In this document: positions 12,341 to 24,500 of the stretch, piece by piece
Layout of the letters: the number at the start of each line of letters is the position of its first letter
Position numbering within the stretch: position 1 is the stretch's first letter
NCBI RefSeq assembly: GCF_000485595.1
Contig: NW_014578067.1
Span: 49,463-104,800 of the forward strand
Source of the DNA: Priapulus caudatus
Taxonomy: Eukaryota > Priapulida > Priapulimorpha > Priapulimorphida > Priapulidae
Length of the DNA: 55,338 nucleotides
Direction of reading: 5' to 3'
The notes under the pieces: generated by a model
What the model was told of the DNA's origin: nothing
Databases searched by the model: none
What the model saw: the letters and a program-made list of their open reading frames with translations, nothing else
Position numbers and translations under genes: made by a program

Positions 12341-12369
12341 CTCACAACCTATGTCCACCAACTGCAGAC

Positions 12370-13131
12370 ATGCAAGCTACGGTAAATGCTAGTGGAGTAC
12401 GAATAAAACCAAGTGGGTATTTCCAAGCCGACATTGCCTTTGGGTGCAACGTTATCACCCGACGTATTGTTGTCTTCCCGGGACTTAGTGGCACAATCCT
12501 ATCTAAGGATGCCCTAATCGAGCTAAACATAGTCAGGCTCAATCTAGACCCACCTACTGAGACAACTCGGAAACCTGACAATGTCCAGGTGTCTGAACAG
12601 GCTATGATATCCACAGTCAGTAAGTCTAACAAACCACTGATACCGGTAAAGCCGAAGCATCTCCTGAAGGCTAGGTCAGACACATGGCAGGTCCAGAAAC
12701 CAGCAAGCCAGGTAACTCGACAGGACTTGTTAGATGAGTTTGCTGATGTCTTTGGTCCCTTAGAAAACCCTGTGAAGGGGGAAAAATTCAAGATTGTTGT
12801 GGAAGAAAAAGCGGTGCCGTTCAAAGCCACCAGATCCTATGGTGTGTCATATCCACTGATGCCTAAATTAGAGAAAGAACTAGAACACCTCCAGAAGGCT
12901 AGGATCATAACACCTCAGACTAAAGCAACAGACTGGGTGCTTCCTATAGTGGTGGAGCAAAAGAAGAACTCGGACGACATCCGCCTATGTGTAAATTTCA
13001 AGCCACTGAATAAGTTCTCAAAGCGCGAGGTCTACGAGCCACCATCTGTCCTGGAGACAGTTCAGAACATTCAAGCCAACGAAGCATCTCTGTTCACGAA
13101 ATTTGATGCCCAGAAAGCCCACTCGAAATAG
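12370..13131 (+). pseudogene. Gypsy pol: protease C-terminus and start of reverse transcriptase
   Basis: The frame carries a retropepsin-like C-terminal block (ILSKDALIELNI), a linker, then the N-terminal fingers of the reverse transcriptase (LQKARIITPQTKATDWVLPI, LCVNFKPLNK and KFDAQKA with the first catalytic Asp). The active-site part of the protease is missing. A stop at 13129 interrupts the frame right after the first catalytic Asp. Confidence 0.75.
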
Positions 13132-14040
13132 CAAAGGAATTGAAGGACTTGACTACGTTCATAACGCCCTTTGGACGTTTTAGGTATGAGAGGGCGCCGT
13201 TCGGAATAAACAGTATTTCAGAGCACTACAACCGCCGCATGTCGGAATCCCTTCATGGCCTAGACAACATCGTAAGAGTGGTAGATGATTCCCTCGTGTA
13301 TGGGAAGAATGATGAAGACCACCTGATACATGTCCGAGCGTTCCTGGAGCGATGTCGTGAGAGGAACATTAGGCTGAACGAAAAGAAATTCGTATTCAGG
13401 AAGCAAGAGATGCGGGTGTGATCGTGAGTAAGGATGGATTTACCATCAGCCCTTCGCTGATAGAGTCACTCAGAGAATTTCCTGAGCCTAGAAGCATAAC
13501 AGATATGCGATCCTTTCATGGTTTAGCCAACCAAATGTCGCCATACGATCCAGAATTGGCAGGCAAACTGGCCCCCCTGCGACACCTACTCAAAAAATTC
13601 AGGCATTCCGCGAAGTCAAAGAAATGCTAGTACAACCTGGTAGGCTCGCATACTACTTGCCTGGTCAGCCCGTCGAGTTATATGGTTTTGGGTTTGTCCT
13701 GAAACAGAAGCAACAAAACCAGGAATGGAAACCAATCATGGTGGGCAGCCGTACACTAACTGAACTCGAGAAGACGTACATGCCAATCGAATCCGATATG
13801 AAAGCACTCTCGTGGGCATTACGAAAAGCGTCGTTCGTTGTTGGATTACCTAGGTTCAAAGTGTACACGGATCACCAACTCCTTGTATCGATGACGAACA
13901 ATTGACGACTAGACGAAGTCACCAACCCGAGGCTTCGACGTTGCCTAATGCAAGCACATGAATTTGACATGGAAGTCGAATACATCAAAGGTAAAACCAA
14001 CTTGATGGCGGATGCATTTTCTCGGTACCCGACGAAAGAG
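13132..14040 (+). pseudogene. Gypsy pol: reverse transcriptase palm and RNase H
   Basis: Three short frames follow one another. The first has FGRFRYERAPFGI and a degraded catalytic box (VVDD where YxDD is expected). The second has the connection domain (FHGLANQ). The third (13624-13905) has RNase H features including a TDH-type motif near its end (VYTDHQLL). A stop at 13903 precedes the tail with a GKTNLMADAFSR block. Frameshifts at about 13420 and 13620 show decay. Confidence 0.75.
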
Positions 14041-14900
14041 CCAGACGAAACAGACCTGGAGGAGGAGCGAGAGACACTGTACCGTACAAGCAATCCGCAC
14101 AGCCTGCATTGAGAAAGCAGATGTTCCTATTCACCTCCAGTCGATCAGAGAAGCCTCTGATCGTGATAATGAGTACCAAACATTGAAGGAAACAATACTT
14201 AATGGATTTTCTGACCAGAAGCGAGACCTGAATGCCTCGATCAGTGAGTACTGGAACGTACGTGAACACCTGTCGATCTCAGATGATGGTTTTATACTGC
14301 ATTGCGTAAGACTGTTGATCCCTACCAGTCTTAGAAAACAAACACTGGTGGACCTTCATGCTGGTCATAGAGGCATAGAAGCTACAAAGGCTAGAGCAAG
14401 GCTCATAGTATATTGGCCCCACATTGATGCAATGATAGAACAGTTCTGTCAGTCTTGTAACCAGTGTGAGAAGGACCTACCTAGCCAGCCAAAGGAACCG
14501 ATGATGCACCTACCAATCCCAAAGCGAGTGTTCCAATTCATAAGCGCTGACTTTCTTGATATGTGATTGGGTCGCGAACATGTTCTAATAGTCACTCGAC
14601 TGGCTATCTGGCTGGTTTTTTCATAGTTCGTTGAGATGCGCTCAACAGAGCTAAGTTCCACGATCCACGAGCTAAGACTGATATTTGCTCGACAGCAGCA
14701 GTGCCTGAAGTGCTATACACTGATAATGGATCCACCATTCCGCACTTCAATGTGTTCCAGGACTTCATGTATGAGGTGGGGAGTGAGATGGATTCCTCAT
14801 ACGTATACCCGCAGAGTAAAATGCGTTCGCAGAATGCGGTAATACGAGGCAAAGCACCTGCTATCGCAGTTGTGTGACGAATGGTAAGGTGGATTTTGAA
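14041..14900 (+). pseudogene. Gypsy pol: integrase remnant
   Basis: The zinc-binding HHCC domain is intact (H...HRG...C-x2-C, about 14355-14475). The catalytic core begins with a SADF Asp, then a stop at 14564 and frameshifts follow. The TDNG motif can still be read at about 14718-14730 in another frame. A short later piece near 15060-15130 resembles the region after the core. Confidence 0.7.
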
Positions 14901-15130
14901 AAGTGGACTCGGGTCCTATTCATCAGAATACACCCACAAGGTACAGGGATACCTCTGCGGTCGGCAACCTATATGACAGCCTGGTGAAGTGAAGTAAATT
15001 CGCAGGCACACAAGAGTTGTCGTGAGGCAAAGACTGGCATTAAAAAACTAGCCCGACTATGATAATGTGATATCCAGTGAACGCCAGAAAGCTGAGAAAT
15101 ACCGCCCTGGTAAACCTCTACCTGTCCTCA

Positions 15131-16235
15131 GGTTTCCTGTTTGTAAGCATACAAAGCTGACTGTTCACAAGCTGCGCATTATACAAAAGCAGTTACATGA
15201 GCTATGGACGTTTATAGAAGCTGTGACTATTGGTTCCATTTCCTTTATCCGTGTCAGTCTTCGCACATTTTTCATAACACTCATTCTCTGACATGACTTG
15301 ATATTGGGGCGACGAAAGGAAAATTATGTATGGAATGAGAAAATCTGTAAATTTTAATAATCAAGACGCATGTTAGGAAAGCAGAAGATATAGGTTTCCA
15401 TCGCAAAGGGAGATGAGAGTGTGTTAGGGTAAAAGGTTAAGATCCAACACTCGTGAGGTTGGAACAGTCCTGGTCGTGAGGTGAGCTTTTTATGCATCTC
15501 ATCTGGATGCGGCCCCATCCTTCAAGCAACAGAAGAATGCAGACCCATGGTAAATGCTGCTGCATTTATAGGGCTGCCATTTGTACGGCAGCACCTTTCT
15601 CCCTTGCAGTTTTATTATGCCTTACAGTGCATTGCCCAGCACCAGGGAATATGTATCTTGTCCTATTTCCAATGTTCTGTTTGTAAGCATAACAAAGCTG
15701 ACTGTTCAGAAGCTGCGCATTATACAAAAGCAGTTACATGAGCTATGGACGTTTATAGAAGCTGTGACAATTGGTGTGATTTCCATTCTCTGTTTCAGCC
15801 TTCGCACATTTTTCATAACACTCATTCCGATATGGCTTGATATAGCGGGGGGGGGGGTGAAAGGAAAATTATTGATGGAATGAGAAAATCCGTAAATTTT
15901 AATAATCAAGACGCATGTTAGGAAGCAGAAGGTATAGGTTTCCATCGCAAAGGGAGATAAGAGTGTGTTAGGGGAGAGGTTAAGATCCAACACTTTTGAG
16001 CTTTTAACAGTCCTGGTCGTGAGGTAAGCTTTCTATGCATCTCATCTGGATGCGCAAAGCAACAGAAGAATTAATGCAGACCCATGTAAATGCCGTCGCA
16101 TGTATACGGCCTGCCATTTGTACGGCAGCAGTTAGGGACTAGATGCAACAGTCATGAGGTTGGAACAGTCCGGGTCATGAGGTGAGCTCTCTATGATTGG
16201 CATGCTAGCTATCTCATCAGGATGCGGCGCAGACA
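15131..16235. repeat. tandem duplication of ~545 bp containing the dispersed family
   Basis: The unit from TTCCTGTTTGTAAGCATA through GAAAATTATTGATGGAATGA and TAATAATCAAGACGCATG is present at 15131-15600 and 15675-16130, with a shortened third piece at 16140-16235 (GTCATGAGGTTGGAACAGTC). Confidence 0.8.
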
Positions 16236-17028
16236 AACGGTGCATGCTTACAGAGCAGACGTATTCATCAGAATCTAGCTCCTCTGTTCCTTGTTCATTG
16301 TTCTTTTCCGTTGTCCTCGCGGTTTATCTTTCATGATTACGACACGTCCCATTTCATATCACGAATAAGTAAAGTAGCAATAAAATAAATTAGAATAAAT
16401 AATATAAAAATATAAATAAAGAATAAACTGAGAGATTTCAATACAGGCACCGGCACGGTTTCTTTCAGCAGCATCTGAACACTTTTAAATGCCTTGTAAG
16501 CGTCATTCTATGGTAGTGCGACTGGCGTCTTAGTGTAAGTACGTGCAATGCTTACAGGAGCAGACGTTTTGATAATGGCACTACAGTACATTATAGGGTG
16601 TGTATGCACGTAAAGAGCTCGAATAGAACGGCAGAGATGTCTGAAATCGCTCACGGATGAGAAAATTTGCGAATACATTCCCATGGTTCACCATGAAACA
16701 CGTAGCGATAACTGAATAACGCCTTCTGTTTACGTGTCTCAAATATGTGCTATGAATGCTTCCATAACGTTCTTTGTGTAATAACTACACAAGCACTAGG
16801 TGTATTCTCAGCATAAATATTGCGTTGCCCAAATGTTTTGGCTCTGTGGGGAGAATATGCTACGTGGTGGCAAGATTAGCTTGGAGTGCAGAGAGTTCTT
16901 TCTCTAGGAAGTCTAGATTTGTTGCAAATACATTGCAACCAACTATTCCTGGAGTGCTATTTGGTATACCAGGGATGCGAATCTTTTTGTGTATTTTAAA
17001 TAACATCTAACAGATCGTTGCTTATAAA

Positions 17029-17600
17029 TATTGCTATAAATATTATTCAAGCATTGGCTTGTTCTATATAAAAAAATATCCACATCTGTCGGCTGTGGGG
17101 CCTGGGCTCCTACATGCTGGGCAGTGTTAAAAACCCATGATATAAGCTTCTCATCAAAGTATATTGCTATAAATATTATTAAGGCATTGCTTGTTCTAAA
17201 TAAAAAATAATCCCCAATCTGTCACTGTGCCTGGCTCCGTACATGCGCTGGCAGTGTTAAACGGCATGATAGCTTTTTTCATCAAGTATATTGCTAATAA
17301 ATATTATTCGCATGGCTTGTTCTAAAATAAAAAATGAATCCACATCTGTCACTTGTGCCTGGCTCACTACATGCTGGCAGTGTTTTTAAACCATGATAGC
17401 TTTTCATCAAGTATCTGCTATAAATTTATTCAGTTGCTTGTTTCTAAATAACAATATACATACGCTGTCACTGTGCCTGGCTCACTACATGCTGCAGTGT
17501 TAAACCATGATAGCTTTTCATACAAGTATATTGCTATAAAATATATTCAATCGCATGTGGCTTGTCATAAATATAAAATAATACATACCTGTCACTGTGG
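17029..17600. repeat. 121-bp tandem repeat, about five units
   Basis: This is the expanded counterpart of 5337-5640; the units vary by small indels. Confidence 0.85.
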
Positions 17601-18002
17601 CCATACCTAACTCTCAAAGGTTTTCTCACTCCTATGCTAGCACAGTGTCTGAACTATGATACTTCCTTCCACGCGAATTCTCAAAATTCTTTCTAAGTCT
17701 GGTCCTTACCTTTCCATTCTCTTTTCCTGTGTAATATTTACTAGTTTTTACATTATAGTTTCCAGCATCATTTGTCAAAAATTGTGAATTTGTAAATTCT
17801 TTTTTTGTGACGTCACATTTCAGGAATTTGCTGGTAGTGACAGGATATCTACTCGTAATGAAAAACCAGTTGACTGAACAATACTGCCGATAACAATACA
17901 GCTATGGGGGCGGTGAATAGCAGAGGGGGGATGTTGGCATGGCCGCCCGCAAGCGAATGTGTTGACTGTAGATTTCACCCCATCGCAAAACACATACGGG
18001 AC

Positions 18003-18375
18003 GTAAATTTTCCCTCCCCAGACAGAAAGTTACTATAGCCCTACCAAGACCTTTAGCAAATGGGGGAGGGCAGGAATTGAAATAAAGTAGCTTCGCCTAA
18101 ATTTTCTGCTCCCCAGACACAAAGTTAACTATAGCCCTACCAAGACGCTTAGCAAAATGGGGGAGGGCAGGAATTGAAATGAGGGGTAGCTCGCAGAAAT
18201 TTGCCGCTCCACCAGACCGAAAGTAGCTATAGCCCTACCAAGACCTTAGCAAATGGGGAGGGCAGGCAATTGAAATGAGGTAGCTGCCAGAAATTTTGCC
18301 CTGCCCCAGAGCAGAAAGTTAGCTATAGCCTTGTAAATGACCTAGGGCAAATGGGGAGGGCAGCGAATTGAGTTT
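18003..18375. repeat. 92-bp tandem repeat, four units
   Basis: This is the counterpart of 6020-6280 with one extra unit. Confidence 0.85.
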
Positions 18376-18611
18376 GGGGCAATTGGCCAAAATTTCGCAT
18401 TTTGTTATGTATGGCAAGGGCGGGAGCTTGCATCTTGTACACAGCCTGGCCCTGGAAAAGAAACTACATAACTAAATGAATAAATTTTGACTAGGCAATT
18501 TCCCCACTCCTATGATACAGGTTTCACCGACACTGTCGAGAAATGTGTAGTATTTTCCCCTAATGCCAGACTGAATTTATTAAAACATTTTTCCCGACAA
18601 AGTATTCGAAA

Positions 18612-18708
18612 TGACCCGGTGGTAACTGGTGGTTAGCATATACCACTTACTCTGTGAAGGCAATCTGGGGTGTTTAAAATACCTATCTCTCAACATTCTG
18701 GACTGTGG
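18612..18708 (+). repeat. tRNA-like SINE repeat, decayed copy
   Basis: This copy at the end of the second duplication has lost part of the B-box region. Confidence 0.4.
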
Positions 18709-18714
18709 GAAGAC

Positions 18715-18870
18715 TCACTAAAATTTAAGGGAGTAAAGTGCTGGAATGAAAATAAAATGAAATGAAAATAAAATGAAATGAAAATAAATAACATAATAAA
18801 AAAAAAAAATAAAAATAAAAAATAAAAAAATATATAAATAAAAAAATAAAAAATAAAAATTTATAATTAA
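18715..18870. repeat. AAAAT-type microsatellite
   Basis: AAATGAAATGAAAATA runs grade into poly-A and AAAATA repeats. Confidence 0.9.
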
Positions 18871-19417
18871 TTTAATTAAGTAATTTAAGTTTAAGAATTT
18901 TCTTATTAACAAGTATATGTAGAAACTATTGAATTAAATTGAAGATAATAATGTAAACGTCTGGTAGGCATGTAAATATCAAATTATATCTAATATATCA
19001 ATTTATTATTATTTATATATATTTATTTTGTACAGAATTGTATATAAGTCTCTCCGGTGCTCTGTTGTAATGTCATATTGGCGTCCATGTATTGTAGTGT
19101 ATTGTGTGTCTTCGTGAATCATCAGATCAGTCATGTTTTGTAAATATTATTTAACTTCATTCTTGGAATATTCATCTGTATGTTTACTTATAGTGTATTA
19201 TTATGTTATGTATATGTATTATATTGTATTGTTTACTAATATGTGTAGTATATATATGGCTTGACTCGATGACCGGTCCTTTGCCATACCCGTGCATTCG
19301 TATAACATGTTATAACTGTTTTGATTTTTCGGCACTGTTGATTTTTAACAAGCGTTAAGTTTTTTAAAAGTTTTTTTTTTTAGGCACAAAATATAACATC
19401 TGAAATTCTGAAACGCT
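18870..19417. other. AT-rich spacer
   Basis: The stretch is rich in TTATTATATTGTATTG words. There is no gene. Confidence 0.4.
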
Positions 19418-19500
19418 GTGTGTGGTCGCAGTGGTTGGCATATCCGACCTTTCTCGTGATAGGCCGTGAGTTGGCTGAAACCAAGCTATGCAATCCAATA
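19418..19500 (+). repeat. tRNA-like SINE repeat, fourth copy
   Basis: GTGTGGTCGCAGTGGTTGGC through GAGTTGGCTGAAACCAAGC matches 6641-6720. Confidence 0.45.
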
Positions 19501-19517
19501 TATTATAGAGACACAGT

Positions 19518-19799
19518 CAGGGCCGTAGCTAAGCAGAGGGCAGGGGGGCGCTGCCCCCTGCCAAAAAAAGAAACGCACTGAAAGAATAATGGGACCTTAA
19601 GATTAGAAATATGCGCTTATCGCGTTTGGGGAGTTTTTAGGTAATGGACCTACCTGAATGCTGCGAAATGGCAATTTCAGAGTTCTATATTTCAAAATTT
19701 CCTGGTGGGTGTACATGCCCCCAGACCCGCACTAGAGTGATCCAGCGCCTACCGACGCTCATCTCTCTTGCCCCCATAATCACTTCCTAGTACGGCCTG
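19518..19799. mobile_element. short hAT-like MITE
   Basis: The left end CAGGGCCGTAGCTA and the right end TAGTACGGCCTG are imperfect inverted repeats. The body has the G-run/C-run hairpin (AGGGGGGCGCTGCCCCCTG) common in such elements. No target duplication is evident. Confidence 0.45.
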
Positions 19800-19924
19800 T
19801 AGTCACCTAGTGTATATCTCACCACACACACTCGCGAGGATACCGTGAAGTATAGTTTGGTCACTGACAGCGAGGGTGGTTAGCGGTTATAATTTAACAT
19901 GATGGCACCGCATTGCTGGCATAA

Positions 19925-20505
19925 TACTAGATACAACTAGAGCAACTCGGAGAGCACAGCCTCCGCCAAGCAGCTGATTCTCTCACTGGACTTTTTATTT
20001 ATTAATTTAATTAATTAAAGTGAAAAAAAATGTATGAATTGATGCCGGATCAGCAACCAAATGTAAACATTGTAAGTTACCCATTTCTGACGCTATCCTG
20101 AAAATTTTATTTATTAAGTTAATCAGTTGGAATCCGGATCAGCCCCGAAATGTAATAAATTTCTAAGTTACCCCATTTCTGACCGTATCCTGAAAATTAA
20201 TTAATTAATTAATTAATTAATTGGATCCGGATCACCACCAAATCACATAATTCTAAAGTTAGGCGATTTTTCTGACCTATCCTGAAAATTTTATGACAAT
20301 CCGTGCCATAACTTTTCGGTTAGGCTGTACACAAACCCCACAAAACCAACAAACCGTCAAACACATGGCCGCTGCCATCGCGCCGATTGCGGTTGTGCAG
20401 TGTGCATCTGCGGGGCTCGGTACAATTGGGGGAGTAGGGTTCGGTCGCCGATCGCCCGTGAACAACATAAGCCTCCTGCCAACCCTTTAGCGGAGGTAAT
20501 AATGT
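19925..20505. repeat. CCTCCGCC-type dispersed element, copy 1
   Basis: It starts near GCCTCCGCCAAGCAGCTGAT and ends TTAGCGGAGGTAAT. Inside, a segment with GGATCCGGATCA and TTTCTGACC...ATCCTGAAAA is repeated three times. It matches 40058-40345. Confidence 0.7.
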
Positions 20506-20870
20506 AACCCAAACCCAGGTGTAGGGTGGTTGGCCCTAACCTTGTGTTTGGGTTACATTATTGTATCTACATAATACCGATTATTATACCGAGTTATGAT
20601 CGATTATACCAAATGTGGCGCACGTCTCCACTGCGGACAGCGCTTCATACTTGAACATCCCCGCGGTCGCGTGCGCATATGACCCGCGGAACTGCGCGTT
20701 ATGCGGCGGCGCAGCGGCCTTGGATCAACAGCAAGCTGTTGCGGCAACGCAATCTTGTATCATGTCTCTCTGGATTAGAGAATGGACTATAGAATACAGT
20801 GGGCATTAATAAACAACTTATAACGTTATAACATTAAACGACTACAACGTTATAATAGGTTCGTGCAATA
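20505..20870. other. no recognised feature
   Basis: A short inverted repeat around TTGGGTTACATTATT (20500-20560) is the only structure seen. Confidence 0.3.
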
Positions 20871-21065
20871 TATGCAGTCTTTCTCTCTCGTTTTCTCTCT
20901 GTCTCACTCTCTCTATCTCTCTCTTTTACTTTCTCTCTCGCTTCCCTTCTGTTTGTTTGCTCTTTCTCTCTCTCTTCCTCTTCTCCTCCGTCTCAGTCGT
21001 CTCTCTTGCTCTTTCTCTCTCGCTTGCTCGCCTTTCTCTCGTCTCTCTCTCTCTTTCTCCGCTTT
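20870..21065. repeat. CT-rich microsatellite
   Basis: CTCTCTCTTT runs over about 190 bases; overlapping Leu/Ser-rich frames are artefacts. Confidence 0.9.
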
Positions 21066-21350
21066 ATCCATCCACGCCATCCATTCATCCATCCATCAAT
21101 CCCCCATTTTTCGCATCGTCCCGTCGTCCGTCCGTGGCGTCCCGTTCCGTCCTCCATCCATCTCCACTCATACATCCATCCATCCACTCATACATCCATC
21201 ATCCATCCATGCCATCATCCATCCACTGCCACCGCAGTCCATTCATCCATCCACGCTCCACCAGTCTGCATTCATTCCCATCCATTCCATGCCATCCATC
21301 CATCCACCCCCATCCATCCATCCATCTCATCCTTCCATCCATGCCACTTC
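21060..21350. repeat. (CCAT)n tetranucleotide repeat
   Basis: CATCCATCCATC words dominate; the frames read as Ser-Ile-His-Pro repeats. Confidence 0.92.
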
Positions 21351-21494
21351 GTCTATCCTCGATCCCGCCGCGTCTGTTCATCAGCCGCGTCTCACGGTTT
21401 TACTAACTGTAGGTAATCAGTTGTTTTCTACGCAGAACGTAAAGTATTTAGTTCGAGCGACTCACCTCAGACCCGCAATCGCACGATACCACGT

Positions 21495-21926
21495 TCACCT
21501 CAAAGAGGCATAGGGTTTCGCATACCAGCGATGAAATAGGGCGTTAGCAAGCCAAGTGGCGTGCTTGGCGTACTGGCTGGACACTGAGAAAGCATAACCA
21601 ACACCGCGTAGAATTGCATGGCGTGCAGGCGATTTTACGTCGAACGCGGTGAATAATCCCAGAATTACATTAGGCCCTAGTGCATGGGTCGCCATGGCGC
21701 GGGTATAGTGGATATAGCATTCCGCGTTTACCTCATAGGAAGCACTTTTGCAGTGTTTGAATATTCCAAATCTCTCTGCGAACCCGTGATGCCAATCGCA
21801 TGCTGAAGCGCGGCGTTTGTCCTCCTGCGAGCGTTTGATTCCGTAAGATTGTATGTTTCCGCCTTTGTGGTTCCCATCGAACATACGTGTAATGCTCTCA
21901 AAGAGGAAATCCCGGATAAAACTCAC
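21495..21926 (-). CDS. unrecognised 143-codon open frame
   Basis: This frame is longer and better balanced in composition than expected in non-repetitive DNA here, with Trp, Cys and His spread along it. I recognise no domain, and there is no clear promoter, splice site or neighbour. It may be chance or an old exon. Confidence 0.15.
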   Translation of the reverse strand: MSFIRDFLFESITRMFDGNHKGGNIQSYGIKRSQEDKRRASACDWHHGFAERFGIFKHCKSASYEVNAECYIHYTRAMATHALGPNVILGLFTAFDVKSPARHAILRGVGYAFSVSSQYAKHATWLANALFHRWYAKPYASLR

Positions 21927-21929
21927 TTT

Positions 21930-22990
21930 TGAACCTCATTGATGATCCTTACGCACTTTACCACAGACTGCCAGTAAAAAGTAAAAGACAGTGAAGAAGC
22001 CGACAAAGCCATCAACCAGCTTGGTGAGTCATCGTGAATCCATCTTTACGCGCGAACGAGGGCAAGAGACACTTGCCCATTTTTTACTGGGCAACATTCT
22101 TCATTGGAGACATAACCATATCTAGAATAGGGCGTGTACAGGGCGGGGGTCCAGGGGGTGCCGGATCCCCTCCTTGCTCGCGCAGAAAACGCATCTGAAG
22201 TCTAATTTCAAAAATTTCCCGGTCCAGACCCCCGTTCGCGTGCTCGCAGAATGTTTACGGTTAGACGCCGCCCCCGGTTCAAATCCTGTAGCACGCCCCT
22301 GGAATACCAATACTGAATACATCACGAAGCGCGTGCGCAGGCGTGGAACGCACAGGCGCTCTCTTATAATAAGCTATGTCACTTGGATATAGCAATCGAA
22401 CACGATCATAATTTATTCAGCGAGCTTACGTTGGTTGGTAGTCGCGTCATCATTCACGGAACCAGCAGGTAAGTTATCTCCTTCCCTAATCGAAATGAAT
22501 GAGCTCACCTGGGGTTGCTCCGCGAACGATAGATGCTCGACTACACACCTCAAGAATAATTCAGTATAACTTTTAGTTTCTGCTTTCGTTTTATCAAAGT
22601 GTAAGCGTTTTTATCTGCTGTAAGTGGCGATCTAGCGAGCACGGTTTTGCTGCCAACCTCACGAACGCTATCCTGTTTTTTTTTACGAGCGCATAGTGGA
22701 TCAGTAAGCTCAGTCGTGGAGTCAGTACATATACACAGCGAGGAGTGCGCATGGCGCTCATGGAAATGCGTTGGTAAAGAAGCGTACGTTTGTGTAGTAC
22801 GTGACGATACGGGTTTGTGCTGGAGACTTAGCATGGGCCGAACTTGACCCGAACCTTCTGTAGAACTGAGGTAGAAATGCCCGGCGCGCGTAGGGATGCA
22901 CCGGAGCTATTGATTAGCTCCTTGCCGTTAATTCGTTGCATCCGTTCAGCCGCGATAAGGGGTGGCCATGACAAGAGGGCGCGACGTACG
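21930..22990. other. unique sequence, no recognised gene
   Basis: A strong plus-strand donor-like CAGCAG|GTAAGTTA at 22466-22477 is noted without supporting frame. Short overlapping frames at 22122-22392 are not convincing. Confidence 0.3.
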
Positions 22991-23044
22991 AACGGACGAG
23001 GGGCGAACATGTATATATATAATATATATATATATATATATTAT

Positions 23045-23085
<41 letters not shown>

Positions 23086-23180
23086 CGTGCGTGCGTGGTG
23101 CGTGCGTGTCGTGCGTGAAGTGAGTGCGTGCGTGCGTGCGTGGCGAGCGGTGCGCTCGCGCGTGTGTGTGTGTGAGTGAG

Positions 23181-23225
<45 letters not shown>

Positions 23226-23245
23226 TCGCGCGTGTGTGTATAGCC
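22990..23245. repeat. compound AT, GT and GTGC microsatellite
   Basis: (AT)n at 23011-23043 is followed by (TG)n at 23046-23086 and TGCGTGCGTG runs to 23240. Confidence 0.95.
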
Positions 23246-24060
23246 ATATTACTAAGAAGAGACGTCTTGTTGAGGAAGTTCTAGTTATCTTATATAGGAC
23301 GTCTTTGGAGAATTCCAATACAATTTTCTAATACTTGTATAGAATGCACATCGGAGCGAAATATCTCGCGAAACATTCTTGCATTTGTTGAGAGCAGGCT
23401 GCCCCGCGCTGCCCGCATAAGATCACACAGCACCTAACAATAACTATATATACAACAACACATGCAATACGTTGTGAGGGCGAAGGTAGGGACGATGGCG
23501 ATGATGGCGACGACGAAACACATCACGCCCACAGTAGCAGACTCGTCTGCAATCGTTGCCGTGGCACTCCTGCCGCAAGACAACAGAGCATTCGAGTTCA
23601 TGAACGATCAGAAAATTTCAAGGAAAACTCACCGGAGAGGCAACACAATAGTATCGCTGCCCCGAGCAGGGCTGCCCGTGCGGTTTTCATCTTCGGGCGT
23701 AGCTTCAACAAGCTGTCACGAGGCCACCGTCTTGATATTGTGAGAGAAAATGGCAGCTCGTGGGAGCAAACATAGCATAGAGTGAACTTTGCTCTAACGG
23801 TTATACTTAAAAGTCTTGAAACAGTGAAATGTCTTCACTAGTTCGTCAGGCGTACAGATAGGCAGAATCAACCTACGCGTACAATTAAAGGCATGGTTGA
23901 CGGGCACTACGCAATCGAAGCGCAAACAACGCAAAAAACTCGAGTATATTCCATCAAGTAAAACAACCGGATAGTGAAATGACTGTCCCGCCCAAATTTT
24001 ACATGCTGTTGAACTTCGTCTTCTACAGCCCAAATTCCTGCATTTCCTACACATATAACG
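23245..24060. other. unique sequence, no recognised gene
   Basis: A 93-codon frame (23462-23743, plus) is unrecognised and lacks gene signals. Confidence 0.3.
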
Positions 24061-24065
24061 ACCGC

Positions 24066-24150
24066 CCCCCCCCCAACACACATACACAAATACGACGCAC
24101 GCATTTACGCACGCACGTACGTACGCACGCACCCACGCACACGTACACAC
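24066..24150. repeat. ACGC-type microsatellite
   Basis: ACGCACGCACGTACGT words follow a run of C. Confidence 0.85.
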
Positions 24151-24500
24151 GCACATCATCGAAATTAACTCGTTGTATACGCATAATAATCAGCGAGCAT
24201 ACCAGAGGCTAGTTATTATGTAACATAGTTACTGTGATGAAATCAAAAGAAATCGGTATAATAATCAAATTTTAGTATGGTATATTGAGAGGGAGTTGAT
24301 TCGATACACTGTTATCAGTTACACTACTTTACAAAGAGTCAAGTTGTATGTAAGCGCAGCAAAAGCAAACGGGTGGCGATTTAACCTACATTAGGAAAAC
24401 CGTGCGTGCAGTTGACGTGTTATATAGCTAGTTTCTTTCAAATTTATACGGTAGATGGCGCTGCGCGCTCGCTAGAGATAGAGTCCCTTTATATATATAA

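Larger units (their letters stand above)
10974..15130 (+). mobile_element. decayed Ty3/Gypsy LTR retrotransposon
   Basis: The parts follow the order LTR, gag, protease remnant, reverse transcriptase, RNase H, integrase zinc domain, integrase core, which is the Ty3/Gypsy order. A probable 5' LTR (TG...CA) is followed by a primer-binding-like TGGCGCTGC. The coding region is broken by several stops and frameshifts. No 3' LTR is present: the element stops at 15130 against a copy of the repeat family that also abuts its 5' LTR. Confidence 0.85.
16262..18708. repeat. 2-kb duplication, indel-rich copy
   Basis: This is the second copy of 4570-6650 in the same orientation. It is longer because its 121-bp array has about five units instead of 2.5 and its 92-bp array about four instead of three. 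One-base insertions and deletions are scattered throughout. Confidence 0.9.

Noticed and set aside
20863-21513. 216-codon frame, Leu/Ser then Ile/His/Pro-rich
   Set aside because: It reads CT and CCAT microsatellites.
22914-23318. Thr/His/Ala-rich frames resembling repetitive secreted proteins
   Set aside because: They read GT and GTGC microsatellites.
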